The notes under the pieces: generated by a model | What the model was told of the DNA's origin: nothing | What the model saw: the letters and a program-made list of their open reading frames with translations, nothing else | Database searches by the model: none | Translations under genes and position numbers: made by a program | In this document: in pieces, positions 5,393-5,542 of the stretch | Numbering within the stretch: position 1 is the stretch's first letter | Layout: each line of letters begins with the position of its first letter | Assembly (NCBI GenBank): GCA_045612305.1 | Contig: JAZKYU010000023.1 | Coordinates: 1 to 5,542, forward strand | From: HGM04593 sp045612305 | Lineage (GTDB): Bacteria; Bacteroidota; Bacteroidia; Bacteroidales; Bacteroidaceae | Direction: 5' to 3' | DNA length: 5,542 nt

Positions 5393-5542
5393 ATGTCAAA
5401 AATTTGTCAAATCACCGGTAAGAAAGCTATGGTGGGTAACAATGTTTCACACTCAAAGAGAAGAACAAAGCGTCTTTTCAACGTGAACTTGTTTACTAAG
5501 AAGTTCTTCTATGTAGAAGAAGATTGTTGGATTCAGTTGCGC
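5393..5542 (+). CDS. rpmB: 50S ribosomal protein L28, 5' part only (cut by the window end)
   Basis: The first 50 codons read in one frame to the window edge with no stop. The N-terminus MSKICQITGKKAMVGNNVSH, then SKRRTKRLFNVNL, then KFFYVEEDCWIQLR, is the unmistakable start of L28 from Bacteroidota, a small basic protein of the large subunit. The full protein in this group is about 80-90 residues, so roughly 30-40 residues lie beyond the window. Only C5 of the cysteines seen in zinc-binding L28 forms is evident in the N-terminal motif, so this looks like a form without the zinc ribbon. In related genomes rpmG (L33) usually follows; that cannot be checked here. A near-consensus promoter lies about 50 bp upstream. 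Codon use is strongly biased (AAG, CGT, AAC, TTC), as expected for a highly expressed gene. Confidence 0.97.
   Translation, partial: MSKICQITGKKAMVGNNVSHSKRRTKRLFNVNLFTKKFFYVEEDCWIQLR

Overview
The window looks like a chromosomal segment from a member of the Bacteroidota, most likely order Bacteroidales. Three things point there. The outer-membrane receptor has an N-terminal carboxypeptidase-regulatory-like domain. The promoters resemble the Bacteroides -33 TTTG / -7 TAnnTTTG type, clearest just ahead of rpmB. The order tsaD - cinA/pncC-type gene - rpmB is one I associate with this group. Start codons are preceded by A- or T-rich stretches rather than clear Shine-Dalgarno sequences, which also fits. 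I cannot assign a genus from this sequence alone.

Layout: positions 1-219 have no supportable gene. They hold three closely spaced inverted repeats (22-41, 69-88, 92-112) between purine-rich GCGAG/CGAACGA-like stretches, probably a dispersed intergenic repeat. A longer-looped dyad at 137-183 could end the receptor transcript. The minus strand then carries a complete 795-residue TonB-dependent receptor (220-2607) and, upstream of it by 82 bp, a 322-residue FemAB-like/GNAT acyltransferase (2690-3658). A 93-bp divergent control region separates these from a plus-strand housekeeping cluster: tsaD (3752-4774), a stand-alone PncC/CinA-C domain protein (4785-5273, 10 bp after tsaD) and, after a 119-bp AT-rich gap with a near-consensus promoter, the first 50 codons of rpmB, cut by the window end.

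How the genes relate: tsaD makes the t6A37 modification of ANN-decoding tRNAs and rpmB encodes ribosomal protein L28, so the plus-strand side is about translation. The PncC-like protein probably recycles nicotinamide mononucleotide and appears co-transcribed with tsaD. On the minus strand, an outer-membrane transporter without a visible SusD partner is preceded by a probable acyltransferase. Whether these two act together cannot be told from the sequence. I found no CRISPR array, insertion sequence, tRNA or rRNA gene, and no convincing sign of a new multi-gene system. The main open questions are the hairpin cluster at the left edge, the substrate of the receptor and the substrate of the acyltransferase.
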